A DNA stretch of 64,000 bases from Leptothrix discophora (GTDB lineage Bacteria; Pseudomonadota; Gammaproteobacteria; Burkholderiales; Burkholderiaceae_C). Where the stretch lies: the NCBI RefSeq assembly GCF_030705305.1, contig NZ_JAUZEE010000007.1:62001-126000 (forward strand), read 5' to 3'. The notes under the pieces are model-generated. The model was given only the letters and a program-made list of their open reading frames with translations. It had not been told where the DNA came from and made no database searches. This document shows positions 1 through 9,240 of the stretch, in pieces (positions within the stretch are counted from its first letter, which is position 1; each line of letters opens with the position of its first letter). The translations under genes and the position numbers were made by a program.

Positions 1-756
1 TCCGAGCAGATCCGCGGCTGGCAGCGCTCGGTCCTGAAGGCGCTGTTCGAGAACGAGGACGCCGCCACCGAAGCCCTCACCGTCCTGCTGGCGCAGGACG
101 GCATGGCGGGCGCGGACGGCGTGCATGTGCAGTCGATGCAGACGGTGGCTGAGCAGGATTGGGTCCGCCTGACGCAGTCGCAGTTCGACCCGGTCCCCAT
201 CACCGGGCAGTTCTGGATCGTGCCGTCCTGGCATGAGCCGCCGGCCGAGGCCCGCCAGGTCATGCGCCTGGATCCGGGCCTGGCCTTTGGCACCGGCACG
301 CATCCGACCACCCGCATGTGCCTGCGCTGGATCGCCCGTCACGCCGCCGAGGCGCAGGGCTGGGACCGTGTGCTGGACTACGGCTGCGGCTCCGGCATCC
401 TGGCCATCGGCGCAGCATTGCATGGCGCGCGCGGCATCGACGCGGTCGACATCGACCCGGCCGCCGTCGAGTCGACGCAGGCCAACGCGGCGGCCAACGG
501 CGTGACGCTGACCGCCGGGCTGCCCGAGCGTGCCGACGGCCTCTACCCGGTCGTGCTGGCCAACATCCTGTCGGCCCCGCTCAAGCTGCTGGCACCGCTG
601 CTGTGCAGCCACGTCGCACCGGGCGGCCATCTCGTGTTGTCCGGCATCCTGGCCCGCCAGACCGAGGAACTCCAGGCCGCCTACGCGCCCTGGGTCGCGC
701 TCGAGGCCGGCGATCAGGAAGACGGCTGGGTGCTGCTGACCGGCCGCCGCGCCTGA
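1..756 (+). CDS. prmA: Ribosomal protein L11 methyltransferase (5'-truncated)
   Basis: PrmA trimethylates ribosomal protein L11 with S-adenosylmethionine in the cytoplasm. The reading frame is open from base 1, so the start lies outside the window; 251 codons are visible. The AdoMet-binding motif I (LDYGCGSGILAIGA) lies near visible residue 125, and the family motif VLANILSAPL lies near residue 185. The stretch RLDPGLAFGTGTHPTTR before motif I is typical of PrmA. The protein ends at a TGA, 22 bp before the DUF3426 gene on the same strand; that pairing is common in Burkholderiales. An internal ATG at 103 is not the start, because family homology continues upstream of it. Confidence 0.93.
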   Translation, partial: SEQIRGWQRSVLKALFENEDAATEALTVLLAQDGMAGADGVHVQSMQTVAEQDWVRLTQSQFDPVPITGQFWIVPSWHEPPAEARQVMRLDPGLAFGTGTHPTTRMCLRWIARHAAEAQGWDRVLDYGCGSGILAIGAALHGARGIDAVDIDPAAVESTQANAAANGVTLTAGLPERADGLYPVVLANILSAPLKLLAPLLCSHVAPGGHLVLSGILARQTEELQAAYAPWVALEAGDQEDGWVLLTGRRA

Positions 757-778
757 GCGTGGCCCGATCCGTCCGCCC

Positions 779-2149
779 ATGACGCTCGCGACGTCCTGTC
801 CATCCTGCGGGACCGTCTTCAAGGTCATCGAGGACCAGCTCAAGGTGTCCGAGGGCTGGGTCCGCTGCGGCCATTGCCATTCGGTCTTCAACGCGCTGGA
901 AGGCCTGTTCGACCTGAGCACACGCTCGCGCAGCGGCCATTCGCGACCGATGGCGCCCGAGGGCCTGGCCAGCGGTGCCGGTCGGTTGCCTGAACCGGAG
1001 CGTCCGGCGCCGACGCCTGCCGCCCCGGAAGCGCCTGTCGAGCGTCCTTCACCCGTGTCCTGGCAAGCCGGCGCGGCGGTGGCGACGTCCGGCCTGGCGG
1101 AGCCTTCCGGCTTCGGTCAGAGCGGCTGGGGCAACAGCGGATTCGGTGCGGCAGCCGCTCCCCGGCCGGTTGCGCCCGAGGTCGAGGCGGACGGCCAGGC
1201 GGTCGTCCCGCCTGCGCCCCTCGACAGCACCGTGCGGCATCCGTCCGATGACCTGTTCGACGAGACGCCGCGCCAGGATCACCTCGCCGCCGGTTCGGTC
1301 CACGAACGGCATGAGCTGGAAGCGGCCCGCGGCGCACGGCGACAGTCGTTCGACGATGCCGACGGCGACACCGTCTTCCTGGCCCACGAGGGCTTCGGCA
1401 CCGAGGACGACGCCTTGCTGGTCGTCCGCCCCGGAGCGGATGCGGTCAACGCGCTGCCTGCCTCAACATCGCATGCAGAGCCTTCCTTCGACGACCTGGC
1501 GCCTTCGGGCGTCGCGTCAAACGGCGATTCCGGCCTGGCGCCACTGGCGCATGGCTCCGATGCCCTGGTCGGTGCCGTCGACCGACCGGCCGACAACGGC
1601 TGGACCGATCCGCTGCCCGACTTCAGCACCGGCGAGCATTCGCCCAGCTTTGTCCGCCATGCCGACCGTGCCGCCTGGTGGCGGCAGCCGTGGGTGCGCG
1701 TCGGCCTGGCGCTGGCGTGCGTGCTCGCCACCGCCGGGCTGATCCTGCAACTGGGCCTGATGCGGCGCGACCTGCTGGCGGCCCAGTCACCCGCAGCACG
1801 TTCGGTGCTGGAAGCGGCCTGCGAGCAGCTCGGCTGCACGATCGAGCCGCCTCGGCTGCTGGACGCGCTGGCGGTCGAGAACAGCAACATGGTCAAGCTC
1901 TCGGGCATCGACGGCTACCGTCTGCAATTGCTGCTGCGCAACCGCGCGGGCCATGAGGTGCGCGCGCCCCACGTCGAACTGAGCCTGACCGACGCCACGG
2001 GTGCGCTGGTGGTGCGGCGCGTGCTGCCGCCGGCCGACTTCCGCCAGCCGGCATCCCTGGCTGCCGAAGCGGAGGGCAACTGGCAACTCGACTTCGCCAG
2101 CGCCGACCGTCGCGTGGCCGGCTACACGGTCGCGATCTTCTATCCCTGA
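779..2149 (+). CDS. Zinc-ribbon DUF3426 membrane protein
   Basis: The N-terminus has an MJ0042-type zinc ribbon, CPSC at residues 8-11 and CGHC near 30-33. A long Pro/Ala/Asp-rich linker of about 260 residues with low complexity follows. A single membrane segment lies near residues 305-327 (VRVGLALACVLATAG...). The C-terminal domain, about 125 residues, carries the DUF3426 signature with a conserved Cys pair in ACEQLGCTI. The likely topology is ribbon in the cytoplasm and C-terminal domain in the periplasm. The function of the family is not established. The gene follows prmA by 22 bp and is probably co-transcribed. The ATG at 779 is the only start that keeps the zinc ribbon at the N-terminus. 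Confidence 0.85.
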   Translation: MTLATSCPSCGTVFKVIEDQLKVSEGWVRCGHCHSVFNALEGLFDLSTRSRSGHSRPMAPEGLASGAGRLPEPERPAPTPAAPEAPVERPSPVSWQAGAAVATSGLAEPSGFGQSGWGNSGFGAAAAPRPVAPEVEADGQAVVPPAPLDSTVRHPSDDLFDETPRQDHLAAGSVHERHELEAARGARRQSFDDADGDTVFLAHEGFGTEDDALLVVRPGADAVNALPASTSHAEPSFDDLAPSGVASNGDSGLAPLAHGSDALVGAVDRPADNGWTDPLPDFSTGEHSPSFVRHADRAAWWRQPWVRVGLALACVLATAGLILQLGLMRRDLLAAQSPAARSVLEAACEQLGCTIEPPRLLDALAVENSNMVKLSGIDGYRLQLLLRNRAGHEVRAPHVELSLTDATGALVVRRVLPPADFRQPASLAAEAEGNWQLDFASADRRVAGYTVAIFYP

Positions 2150-2170
2150 CGCGCCGTCCTGCCCACCATG

Positions 2171-2197
2171 AAAAAGGGCGACCCGAGGGTCGCCCTT
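2171..2197 (-). terminator. Intrinsic terminator after the peroxiredoxin gene
   Basis: A 10-bp perfect stem (AAGGGCGACC / GGTCGCCCTT) with a 4-nt loop spans 2174-2197. On the minus strand it is followed by a run of five T, 30 bp beyond the peroxiredoxin stop codon. On the plus strand the stem has no T-run, so it serves the minus-strand gene, though it may also block read-through from the DUF3426 gene. Confidence 0.8.
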
Positions 2198-2226
2198 GCT
2201 CCTTGCGCTTGGCAGCGTCGAGACAA

Positions 2227-2733
2227 TCAGCCGCGTGCCTGCTTGAGCATGGTCTGCGCGTCGCTGACCTCGAAGGCGCCGGGTGCCTCGATGTTCAGCG
2301 TCTTGACCACGCCGTCCTCGACCAGCATCGAGTAGCGTTGCGAACGCAGGCCCATGCCGCGCGCGGTCAGGTCCAGCGTCAAGCCGGTGGCCTGGGTGAA
2401 AGTGGCCGAGCCGTCGCCCATCATGCGGACCTTGCCGCCGGTGCCCTGCTCGCGGCCCCAAGCGCCCATCACGAAGGCGTCGTTGACCGACACGCACCAG
2501 ATCTCGTCCACGCCGGCCGCCTTCAGGTCGGCCGCTGCCTCGACATAGCCGGGCACGTGCTTGGCCGAGCAGGTCGGCGTGTAGGCGCCGGGCAGCGCGA
2601 AGATCGCGACCTTCTTGCCGGCGGTCTCCTTCTGCACGTCGAAGCTGTTCGGTCCGATCGAGCAGCCATTGCCTTCGACCTCGATGAATTCCTGCAGCGT
2701 GCCCGCGGGCAGCTTGTCTCCAACCTTCAGCAT
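2227..2733 (-). CDS. Peroxiredoxin (Prx5/AhpC-TSA type)
   Basis: This is a cytoplasmic thiol peroxidase that reduces hydrogen peroxide and organic hydroperoxides. It has 168 residues, a usual Prx5 length. The peroxidatic cysteine lies in PGAYTPTCSAKHVPGY (Cys55), and a second cysteine follows in EIWCVSVND (Cys80). There is no fused glutaredoxin domain, so an external thiol system is expected to recycle it. The start is the ATG at 2733, which has a good ribosome-binding site (GGAG, 6 nt upstream); the open frame extends further upstream but without family homology. It sits between the terminator of the ribosomal operon and its own terminator, so it is a single-gene unit. Confidence 0.92.
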   Translation of the reverse strand: MLKVGDKLPAGTLQEFIEVEGNGCSIGPNSFDVQKETAGKKVAIFALPGAYTPTCSAKHVPGYVEAAADLKAAGVDEIWCVSVNDAFVMGAWGREQGTGGKVRMMGDGSATFTQATGLTLDLTARGMGLRSQRYSMLVEDGVVKTLNIEAPGAFEVSDAQTMLKQARG

Positions 2734-2793
2734 CTGTTTCTCCAGAGTCGTTGAACCGTGAGGATCGGTCCGCCGGGAGGGCCGCGCGGACAC

Positions 2794-2831
2794 AAAAAAA
2801 CCGGGCTGCCAGTATCCCAGCAGTCCGGTTT
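2794..2831 (-). terminator. Intrinsic terminator of the S10-type operon
   Basis: On the minus strand a stem AAACCGG / CCGGTTT, extended by a CTGC/GCAG pairing around a 10-nt loop, is followed by seven consecutive T. It lies about 85 bp after the rpsQ stop. It is one of the two clearest terminators in the window and marks the end of the ribosomal operon. Confidence 0.88.
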
Positions 2832-2914
2832 CGGGGTGGTCGGCGGCGTCTAATCCGCCAGCCAACCGGGGTCGGTGCGACGGTGCCGGCGCGAGGCCGA
2901 CACCAGGCCGGTCA

Positions 2915-3190
2915 TCAGACCGTGCGTGCCTTCTCGACCAGGCGGGTCACGACCCAGCTCTTGGTCTTCGACAGCGGACGGCTCTCGGTGATCTCGACCA
3001 CGTCGCCCATCTTGAATTCGCCGTTCTCGTCGTGCGCGTGGTACTTGCGCGAGCGGGCCACGATCTTGCCGTAGAGCTCGTGCTTGGCACGACGCTCGAC
3101 CAGCACGGTCACGGTCTTCGCGCGCTTGTCGCTGACGATCTTGCCCACGAAGGTGCGGACAGACTTGGCGCGGGTTTGGGCTTCGCTCAT
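2915..3190 (-). CDS. rpsQ: 30S ribosomal protein S17
   Basis: S17 is a primary 16S rRNA-binding protein of the small subunit. The 91 residues contain the family core [18 protein letters not shown] and the [16 protein letters not shown] segment. The ATG at 3190 shares its A with the rpmC stop (TGATG), so translation is coupled; an in-frame GTG one codon upstream is less likely. It is the last gene before the operon terminator. In most relatives rplN would come next, but here the neighbour is a peroxiredoxin gene. Confidence 0.97.
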   Translation of the reverse strand: MSEAQTRAKSVRTFVGKIVSDKRAKTVTVLVERRAKHELYGKIVARSRKYHAHDENGEFKMGDVVEITESRPLSKTKSWVVTRLVEKARTV

Positions 3191-3387
3191 CACGCAGCTC
3201 CCTTCTTCTTCTCGGCGAGGATCGTGCGGGCGCGGGCGATGTCGCGACGCGTCTGCTTGAGCACGTTGGTGTTGCTCAATTGTTGCGTGGCCTTTTGCAT
3301 GCGCAGACCGAAGTGGGCCTTCAGCAGGTCGCTGATTTCCTTCTCCAGAGCTGCGACATCCTTGGCGCGGAGTTCAGAGGCTTTCAT
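3190..3387 (-). CDS. rpmC: 50S ribosomal protein L29
   Basis: L29 sits near the nascent-chain exit tunnel of the large subunit. The 65-residue protein begins [18 protein letters not shown] and contains the helical hairpin [30 protein letters not shown], which is diagnostic of the family. It lies 17 bp after rplP and overlaps rpsQ by one base, as is usual in the S10 cluster. Confidence 0.97.
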   Translation of the reverse strand: MKASELRAKDVAALEKEISDLLKAHFGLRMQKATQQLSNTNVLKQTRRDIARARTILAEKKKGAA

Positions 3388-3404
3388 CCATGTTCTCCTT
3401 GCGC

Positions 3405-3821
3405 TCAGGCGCCAAAGCCACGCGTCACGAACGTCGTGCGCAGCGGCAGCTTCGCAGCGGCCAGCGTGAACGCCTCGCGGGCGAGATCTTCGGGCACGCC
3501 GTTGAGTTCATACAGCACCTTGCCCGGCTGGATCTCGGCGACGTAGTACTCGGGGTTGCCCTTGCCGTTACCCATACGCACTTCGGCCGGCTTCTGCGAA
3601 ATCGGCTTGTCCGGAAAGATCCGGATGAAGATGCGGCCGCCGCGCTTGATGTGGCGCGAGATGGCACGACGGGCGGCTTCGATCTGGCGCGCGGTGATGC
3701 GGCCACGCTCGGTGGCCTTCAGGCCAAACTCGCCGAACGACACGTTGGCGCCACGGGTGGCGAGGCCGGTGTTGCGGCCCTTCTGTTCCTTGCGGAACTT
3801 GCGACGCGATGGTTGCAACAT
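3405..3821 (-). CDS. rplP: 50S ribosomal protein L16
   Basis: L16 binds 23S rRNA near the A site and the 5S rRNA. The length of 138 residues is standard. Recognisable segments are [17 protein letters not shown] at the N-terminus, the [23 protein letters not shown] block, and the C-terminal [17 protein letters not shown]. It starts three bases after the rpsC stop codon and is translated in the same operon. Confidence 0.97.
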   Translation of the reverse strand: MLQPSRRKFRKEQKGRNTGLATRGANVSFGEFGLKATERGRITARQIEAARRAISRHIKRGGRIFIRIFPDKPISQKPAEVRMGNGKGNPEYYVAEIQPGKVLYELNGVPEDLAREAFTLAAAKLPLRTTFVTRGFGA

Positions 3822-3824
3822 TCC

Positions 3825-4673
3825 TTACTCTCCTTTGGCAGCCGCCGGTGCAGCCGCGCGAACGACGCGCTTGGCACCCGGCTTGGCATCACCAGCAGGG
3901 CCCGCCGACGGGGCGCCGGCAGGGCCGTCACCACGAGCGGGGCCACGCGGGCCACGACGATCACCCGGACGGTCGCTGCGCGGACCGCGGCGGCGGCGAT
4001 CGTCTTCCGGACGATCCTCACCACGCAGTTGCGGCGCTTCGCCGTTGGCCAGGCGGTCACCCCGGTAGACCCAGACCTTGACGCCGATGACGCCGTAGGT
4101 GGTCTTGGCTTCCGAGAAACCGTAGTCGATGTCGGCCTTGAGGGTGTGCAGGGGCACACGGCCTTCGCGATACCACTCGGTGCGAGCGATCTCGATGCCG
4201 TTCAGACGGCCGGCCGACATGATCTTGATGCCCTGGGCGCCCAGGCGCATCGCGTTCTGCATCGCGCGCTTCATGGCGCGGCGGAACATGATGCGCTTCT
4301 CGAGCTGCTGGGTGATCGATTCGGCGATCAGCTGGGCATCGACTTCGGGCTTGCGCACTTCCTCGATGTTGACGGCCACCGGCACGCCCAGCATCTTGGC
4401 CAGTTCGACCTTCAGGTTCTCGATGTCCTCGCCCTTCTTGCCGATCACCACGCCCGGACGGGCGGAGTAGATCGTGATGCGGGCGTTCTTCGCCGGGCGC
4501 TCGATGGTGATGCGCGAGACCGCGGCGCTCTTGAGCTTCTTCTTCAGGAACTCACGAACTTCGATGTCTTCGGCCAGCATCGCGGCGAACTGGCGATTGC
4601 CAGCGTACCAACGCGACGACCAGTTGCGCGTCACCGGCAGGCGGAACCCGGTCGGATGGATTTTCTGTCCCAT
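3825..4673 (-). CDS. rpsC: 30S ribosomal protein S3 with extended C-terminal tail
   Basis: S3 lines the mRNA entry channel and has helicase activity there. The first 210 residues carry the normal family features, including the KH domain with the [14 protein letters not shown] loop. The protein has 282 residues, against about 233 in E. coli. The extra C-terminal region of roughly 70 residues is rich in Arg, Pro, Gly and Ala ([19 protein letters not shown]) and looks disordered and positively charged. Similar tails occur in other betaproteobacteria. It lies 15 bp after rplV. Confidence 0.97.
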   Translation of the reverse strand: MGQKIHPTGFRLPVTRNWSSRWYAGNRQFAAMLAEDIEVREFLKKKLKSAAVSRITIERPAKNARITIYSARPGVVIGKKGEDIENLKVELAKMLGVPVAVNIEEVRKPEVDAQLIAESITQQLEKRIMFRRAMKRAMQNAMRLGAQGIKIMSAGRLNGIEIARTEWYREGRVPLHTLKADIDYGFSEAKTTYGVIGVKVWVYRGDRLANGEAPQLRGEDRPEDDRRRRGPRSDRPGDRRGPRGPARGDGPAGAPSAGPAGDAKPGAKRVVRAAAPAAAKGE

Positions 4674-4688
4674 GGATTTCGTCCTGCC

Positions 4689-5018
4689 TTAGTTGCCGAC
4701 GGTCACGTAGATGTGCGCGGTGGGCTTGCTGATGCGGTTGCCACGGCCCTTGGCGCGGGCCGCGAATCGCTTCAGCGTGGCGCCTTGCTCGACATAGATC
4801 GAGGTGACGCGCAGCTCATCGATGTCAGCGCCATCGTTGTGTTCGGCATTCGCGATGGCGCTCTCGAGCGCCTTCTTGATGATGCCGGCGGCCTTCTTCT
4901 GGGTGAAGTTCAGGATGTTCAGCGCCTGATCGACCTTCTTGCCACGGATCATGTCCGCGACCAGACGGCCCTTGTCGCAGGACAAGCGGACGCCTCGCAC
5001 GACTGCTTTGGTTTCCAT
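4689..5018 (-). CDS. rplV: 50S ribosomal protein L22
   Basis: L22 contributes a loop to the peptide exit tunnel. The 109 residues include [30 protein letters not shown] and the terminal block [21 protein letters not shown], both typical. The macrolide-relevant loop near residues 80-95 shows no unusual insertion. It lies 12 bp after rpsS. Confidence 0.97.
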   Translation of the reverse strand: METKAVVRGVRLSCDKGRLVADMIRGKKVDQALNILNFTQKKAAGIIKKALESAIANAEHNDGADIDELRVTSIYVEQGATLKRFAARAKGRGNRISKPTAHIYVTVGN

Positions 5019-5030
5019 TGCTGCGACTCC

Positions 5031-5306
5031 TTAGCGCTTGGCCTTCTTGTCCGCCGGATGACCCTTGAACGTACGGGTCAGTGCGAACTCGCCCAGCTTG
5101 TGACCGACCATCTGGTCGGACACATACACGGGCACGTGCTGCTTGCCGTTGTGCACGGCAATCGTCAGGCCAATGAACTCGGGCAGGATGGTCGAACGAC
5201 GCGACCAGGTCTTGACGGGCTTCTTGTCCTTGGTCGCCACGGCCTTCTCGACTTTCGCGAGCAGGTGGTGGTCGACGAAGGGACCCTTCTTGAGTGAACG
5301 AGACAT
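5031..5306 (-). CDS. rpsS: 30S ribosomal protein S19
   Basis: S19 is a head protein of the small subunit, in contact with S13. It has 91 residues, starting [19 protein letters not shown] and containing the conserved [24 protein letters not shown] block. It begins 15 bp after the rplB stop and ends at a TAA. Confidence 0.97.
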   Translation of the reverse strand: MSRSLKKGPFVDHHLLAKVEKAVATKDKKPVKTWSRRSTILPEFIGLTIAVHNGKQHVPVYVSDQMVGHKLGEFALTRTFKGHPADKKAKR

Positions 5307-5321
5307 GTGTTCGCTCCCCTT

Positions 5322-6146
5322 TTACTTCTTGCGACGCGAGACGATGAACGTCTGCGTGCGCTTGTTGTTGCGGGTGCGGTAGCCCTTGGTCAGGGTGTTC
5401 CACGGCGACACAGGGGCCTGGCCCTCGCCGGTGCGGCCTTCGCCGCCGCCGTGCGGGTGGTCCACCGGGTTCATTGCCGTGCCGCGAACGGTCGGGCGGA
5501 TACCCAGCCAACGCTTGGCACCGGCCTTGCCGTACTGGCGCAGGTTGTGCTCTTCGTTGGAGACCTCGCCAAGCGTGGCGCGGCAGTCAACGTGGATCTT
5601 GCGCACTTCACCCGAACGCAGGCGAACCTGGGCGTAGGTGCCTTCGCGCGCCATCAGCGTCACCGAGGTGCCAGCCGAACGGGCGATCTGGGCGCCCTTG
5701 CCGGGCATCATCTCGACGCAGTGGATCGTCGAACCCACCGGGATGTTGCGGATCGGCAGGGTGTTGCCAGCCTTGATCGGCGACTCGGCGCCGCTCAGGA
5801 CCGTCTGACCCACTTCCAGGCCACGCGGGGCAATGATGTAGCGACGCTCGCCGTCGGCGTAGCACACCAGCGCGATGTGGGCCGTGCGGTTCGGGTCGTA
5901 CTCGATGCGCTCGACCTTGGCCGGGATGCCATCCTTGTTGCGACGGAAGTCCACCACACGGTAGTGGTGCTTGTGACCGCCGCCCTTGTGACGGATGGTG
6001 ATGTGACCGTTGTTGTTGCGGCCGGAGTTCTGCTTCTGCGGTTCCAGCAGCGAAGCTTCCGGCGCACCCTTGTGCAGGTGCTTGTGCACCACCTTCACCA
6101 CGGCACGGCGGCCGGGCGAAGTGGGTTTGACCTTGACGACAGCCAT
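5322..6146 (-). CDS. rplB: 50S ribosomal protein L2
   Basis: L2 is a primary 23S rRNA-binding protein required for subunit association and the peptidyltransferase centre. The length of 274 residues matches the family. The C-terminal motif [15 protein letters not shown], with the conserved histidine, is intact. Its ATG shares a base with the rplW stop (TAATG), which implies coupled translation. Confidence 0.98.
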   Translation of the reverse strand: MAVVKVKPTSPGRRAVVKVVHKHLHKGAPEASLLEPQKQNSGRNNNGHITIRHKGGGHKHHYRVVDFRRNKDGIPAKVERIEYDPNRTAHIALVCYADGERRYIIAPRGLEVGQTVLSGAESPIKAGNTLPIRNIPVGSTIHCVEMMPGKGAQIARSAGTSVTLMAREGTYAQVRLRSGEVRKIHVDCRATLGEVSNEEHNLRQYGKAGAKRWLGIRPTVRGTAMNPVDHPHGGGEGRTGEGQAPVSPWNTLTKGYRTRNNKRTQTFIVSRRKK

Positions 6147-6463
6147 TACGCGGCCTCCCCGGAGAAGTTGAGTTCCTGGCCTTCCTTCAGGGAAACATAG
6201 GCCTTGCGCAGGTGGTCGCGACGGCCGATGCGGCCGCCGAAGCGCTTGGTCTTGCCCTTGATGTTCAGCACGTTCACCGACGCGACCTCGACCTTGAACA
6301 TCAGTTCAACAGCGGCCTTGATCTCGGTCTTGGTGGCGTCCTGGAGCACCTTGAAGGTCACCTGGTTGTTCTTCTCACCAACGCGGGTCGCCTTTTCCGA
6401 AATGATCGGGGCAACCAGCACCTGGGCCAGACGGCCCTCGTCGAACTTGGGTGCGGCGCTCAT
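6146..6463 (-). CDS. rplW: 50S ribosomal protein L23
   Basis: L23 stands at the tunnel exit and is the docking site for trigger factor and SRP. The 105 residues include [20 protein letters not shown] and [20 protein letters not shown]. The ATG at 6463 overlaps the rplD stop as ATGA; the open frame runs much further upstream inside rplD, but that part is a shadow. The short acidic-free N-terminal lead [14 protein letters not shown] is normal for betaproteobacteria. Confidence 0.97.
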   Translation of the reverse strand: MSAAPKFDEGRLAQVLVAPIISEKATRVGEKNNQVTFKVLQDATKTEIKAAVELMFKVEVASVNVLNIKGKTKRFGGRIGRRDHLRKAYVSLKEGQELNFSGEAA

Positions 6464-7080
6464 GCGTACATCTCCTGCAGCTGCTCGATGGCGGCCTTCG
6501 TCACCAGGACCTTCTTGTAGAAGACCAGCGACAGCGGATCGGCGTAACGCGGCTCGACCACCAGCACATTGGCGAGGTTGCGCGAGGCGAGGAACAGGTT
6601 CTCGTCGATCGCGTCGGAGATCACCATCACGTGATCGAGGTTCATCGCCTTCAGCTTGGCGGCCAGCAGCTTGGTCTTGGGCGCTTCGATGGAGATCGAA
6701 TCGACCACGGCCAGGCGGCCTTCGCGGGCCAGCTGCGAGAGGATCGACGCCATGCCGGCGCGATACATCTTCTTGTTGACCTTCTGGCTGAAGTTCTCGT
6801 CCGGCTTGTTCGGGAAGATGCGGCCGCCGCTGCGCCACAGGGGCGAGGCGGTCGAACCGGCGCGAGCGCGGCCGGTGCCCTTCTGGCGGAACGGCTTCTT
6901 CGTCGAGTGGTGGACTTCGGCGCGGGTCTTCTGGGCACGGGTGCCCTGACGCGCGTTGGCCTGGTAGGCGACGACGAGCTGATGGATCAGCGCTTCGTTG
7001 TAATCGCGGGCGAACACGGTGTCAGGCGCGTCCACCTTGGCGGTGGCCTGACCCTGCTCGTTCAGGAGCTCGAGCTGCAT
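6460..7080 (-). CDS. rplD: 50S ribosomal protein L4
   Basis: L4 is a tunnel-wall protein, and in E. coli it is the translational and transcriptional repressor of the S10 operon. The 206 residues include the conserved loop [20 protein letters not shown], which reaches into the tunnel. Its ATG shares a base with the rplC stop (TGATG). No E. coli-like S10 leader can be recognised in this window, because rpsJ is not upstream of rplC. Confidence 0.97.
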   Translation of the reverse strand: MQLELLNEQGQATAKVDAPDTVFARDYNEALIHQLVVAYQANARQGTRAQKTRAEVHHSTKKPFRQKGTGRARAGSTASPLWRSGGRIFPNKPDENFSQKVNKKMYRAGMASILSQLAREGRLAVVDSISIEAPKTKLLAAKLKAMNLDHVMVISDAIDENLFLASRNLANVLVVEPRYADPLSLVFYKKVLVTKAAIEQLQEMYA

Positions 7081-7760
7081 CAGTTGGCCCCTTTCTTGAG
7101 CTTGACCTTGACGGCCGGGCGCACGGTGACGAAGCCACCCTTGGCGCCAGGAACCGCGCCCTTGACCAGCAGCAGCTGGCGGGCTTCGTCGATGCGCACG
7201 ACGTCGAGGTTCTGGGTCGTGACGGTGTCGTCGCCCAGGTGGCCGGACATCTTCTTGCCCGGGAACACGCGGCCCGGGTCCTGCGCCATCGAGATCGAGC
7301 CCGGCACGTTGTGCGAGCGGGAGTTGCCGTGCGATGCGCGCTGCGAACCGAAGTTGTGGCGCTTGATCGTGCCGGCGAAGCCCTTGCCGATCGAGGTGCC
7401 CTGGATGTCGACCTGCTGGCCGACCTGGAACAGGCTGGCAGCGATCGTGGCACCCGGCTTCAGCTCGGCGGCGACTTCGGCGGGAACACGGAATTCGCGC
7501 AGCAGCTCCGCGCCATCAGCGCCAGCCTTCGCCAGGTGACCGGCTTCGGGCTTGGTGATGCGGGAGGCCTTGCGGCTGCCGAACGCGACCTGCACGGCGA
7601 CGTAGCCGTCGGTCTCGACCGACTTGACCTGGGTCACGCGGTTGTTGGACACGTCGAGCACCGTCACGGGCACGGCATCGCCGTCGTCCGTGAAGATGCG
7701 CATCATGCCCACCTTGCGGCCCAGCAAACCGAGGCGCTCGCCCGGGTTGGGGGTAGTCAT
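7080..7760 (-). CDS. rplC: 50S ribosomal protein L3
   Basis: L3 is an early-assembly protein that reaches the peptidyltransferase centre. The 226 residues contain the family signature [20 protein letters not shown], with the conserved Gln that PrmB methylates in other species, and [18 protein letters not shown]. An N-terminal lead [11 protein letters not shown] precedes the normal start region [12 protein letters not shown]. It is the first ribosomal gene of this unit; the next gene upstream is an MFS transporter about 215 bp away, also on the minus strand. Confidence 0.97.
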   Translation of the reverse strand: MTTPNPGERLGLLGRKVGMMRIFTDDGDAVPVTVLDVSNNRVTQVKSVETDGYVAVQVAFGSRKASRITKPEAGHLAKAGADGAELLREFRVPAEVAAELKPGATIAASLFQVGQQVDIQGTSIGKGFAGTIKRHNFGSQRASHGNSRSHNVPGSISMAQDPGRVFPGKKMSGHLGDDTVTTQNLDVVRIDEARQLLLVKGAVPGAKGGFVTVRPAVKVKLKKGAN

Positions 7761-7916
7761 GGTTCTTCTCCAATGCCCGACAACGATTGGCCGGGCTGAC
7801 TGATGTGCTCGTCTGTCGGGCTCTGCCGTCCCGATCCTCGCGGACCGGGCCAGCCGGAACTCTCCAGCGGGCGCTTGAAATGGACGCGGGTTGCCCCTCG
7901 TCCGGGAAAGCTCGCG

Positions 7917-7946
7917 ATGCTAGCACATGCGTGATCGAGGCATCAA
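7917..7946 (-). promoter_or_regulatory. Candidate promoter of the rplC operon
   Basis: On the minus strand TTGATG (7946-7941) and TAGCAT (7922-7917) are 18 bp apart. TG lies one base upstream of the second hexamer, giving an extended -10. It sits about 155 bp before the rplC ATG in the only sizeable gap upstream of the operon. Both hexamers deviate from consensus, so this is a candidate only. Confidence 0.35.
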
Positions 7947-7976
7947 GCTCGGCCTACCGGGGAAGTGCGTGGGCTG

Positions 7977-9215
7977 TCAAGCCTGCCGGGCCGCGTGGCG
8001 CAACGCCAGCAGCATGCCGGCGACGCCGACGACCAGCGAGGCGGCGATCAGCACGAAGGCCGTCGCGTCGGAGGCTCGCGCCGCCACCAGCCCCAGCAGC
8101 AGCGGCGTGGGCAGGCGGATCACGCCCGAGATCAGCGAGGCCCGCCCGAGCGCCTGTCCGCCGCGTCCGGGCAGCGCCGCGGCGATCTGCGCGAAGCAGC
8201 ACGGGACGACGCAGGCCGTGCCCAGGCCGACCAGCGCGAAGCCGGCCACGCCGACCGCGAAGCTGTCGGCCATCGCGACGACGCCGAAGCCGACCGCCGC
8301 CAGCAGCAGCGACACCGTGATCACGCGGACATCGCCGAAGCGGTGCCGCAGCGGGTCGCCGACCAGTCGGACCAGCGACTGGCAGCCCGCGTACAGCGCC
8401 GCGCCGGCGCCGGCCAGCGCGGCCAGGCTGGCGGCCTGCTCGGCCAGGAACTTCGCCGACCACATCTGCGCGGTCAGCTCGGCCACGGTCGACAGGCCCA
8501 GCACGATGCCGAACAGCAGCACCGGATCGGGCTTGCGGCGCGGGCCAACGGCCAACGTCGACGCGGCCTGGATCGCCGCCGCACCGGCGCTCTCCAGCTC
8601 GGGCTCGCGCAGGGTGGCCGGCGGCGGATCGGGCAAGGGGCGACGCCGCCCCAGCCGCGTCACCGCCAGCCAGACCGGCGCAACCACCGCCGCGCTCAGC
8701 AGCGCGCAGGCCAGTGGGCCGACCGAGGTGGAGATCAGGCTGCCGCCGATCGCCCCGAGCGCGAACGAGCCCGAGGCCGCCGCGTGCATGCGCGTGAGCA
8801 TCGGCTGGCCGCGCTCATGCTCCAGCGTGGTCGCCTCGGTGTTCATCGCCAGGTCCAGCGATCCGGCGGTCAGGCCCATGACGACCAGCGCCAGCACCAG
8901 CATCCAGGCCGACGTGGCGGTGAAGATGCCGAAGAACGCGACGCCGTGCGCGGCCAGCAGCGCGGCCATGAAGCCGCGCAGCTCGAAGCGCCGGGTCATG
9001 CGTCCGGCCAGCGTCATCGCGCCGATGTAGGCCGCGCTGTGCAGCGTCAGCGCCAGCCCCAGGCCTTCGGCGCCCAGGCCGGTGCGGTGCATCAGGACCG
9101 GCACCGAGCCGGCCCACAGGCCGATGCCCAGCGCGAAGGCGAAGAACACGGCGGTCGTCACCGCACGCGGCGACAGCACGCCCCAGGCGGGATTCAGGAA
9201 GGAACGGGATTCCAC
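7977..9215 (-). CDS. MFS transporter
   Basis: This is a major facilitator superfamily inner-membrane protein of about 412 residues with twelve predicted hydrophobic segments. A charged central loop (TRLGRRRPLPDPPPATLREPE) divides the two halves. The motif-A-like sequence GRMTRRFELRG follows the second membrane segment. It resembles the YbjJ/FucP-like families, but no substrate can be named. The start is taken as the GTG at 9215, preceded 6 nt upstream by GAGAGG; it lies 25 bp after the stop of another MFS gene on the same strand, so the two are probably co-transcribed. The frame stays open farther upstream, but that part lies inside the preceding gene. Confidence 0.82.
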   Translation of the reverse strand: MESRSFLNPAWGVLSPRAVTTAVFFAFALGIGLWAGSVPVLMHRTGLGAEGLGLALTLHSAAYIGAMTLAGRMTRRFELRGFMAALLAAHGVAFFGIFTATSAWMLVLALVVMGLTAGSLDLAMNTEATTLEHERGQPMLTRMHAAASGSFALGAIGGSLISTSVGPLACALLSAAVVAPVWLAVTRLGRRRPLPDPPPATLREPELESAGAAAIQAASTLAVGPRRKPDPVLLFGIVLGLSTVAELTAQMWSAKFLAEQAASLAALAGAGAALYAGCQSLVRLVGDPLRHRFGDVRVITVSLLLAAVGFGVVAMADSFAVGVAGFALVGLGTACVVPCCFAQIAAALPGRGGQALGRASLISGVIRLPTPLLLGLVAARASDATAFVLIAASLVVGVAGMLLALRHAARQA

Positions 9216-9240
9216 CGGCGACCTCTCGACATGCCGGCCG

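Noticed and set aside
3390-5297. A 635-codon open frame antisense to the ribosomal genes
   Set aside because: It mirrors conserved ribosomal coding sequence. High GC in third positions leaves antisense frames open, and the translated sequence has no family features.
7975-7980. A perfect TTGACA on the minus strand upstream of rplC
   Set aside because: The best -10-like sequence is 52 bp away, and the hexamer lies at the end of the MFS coding sequence.
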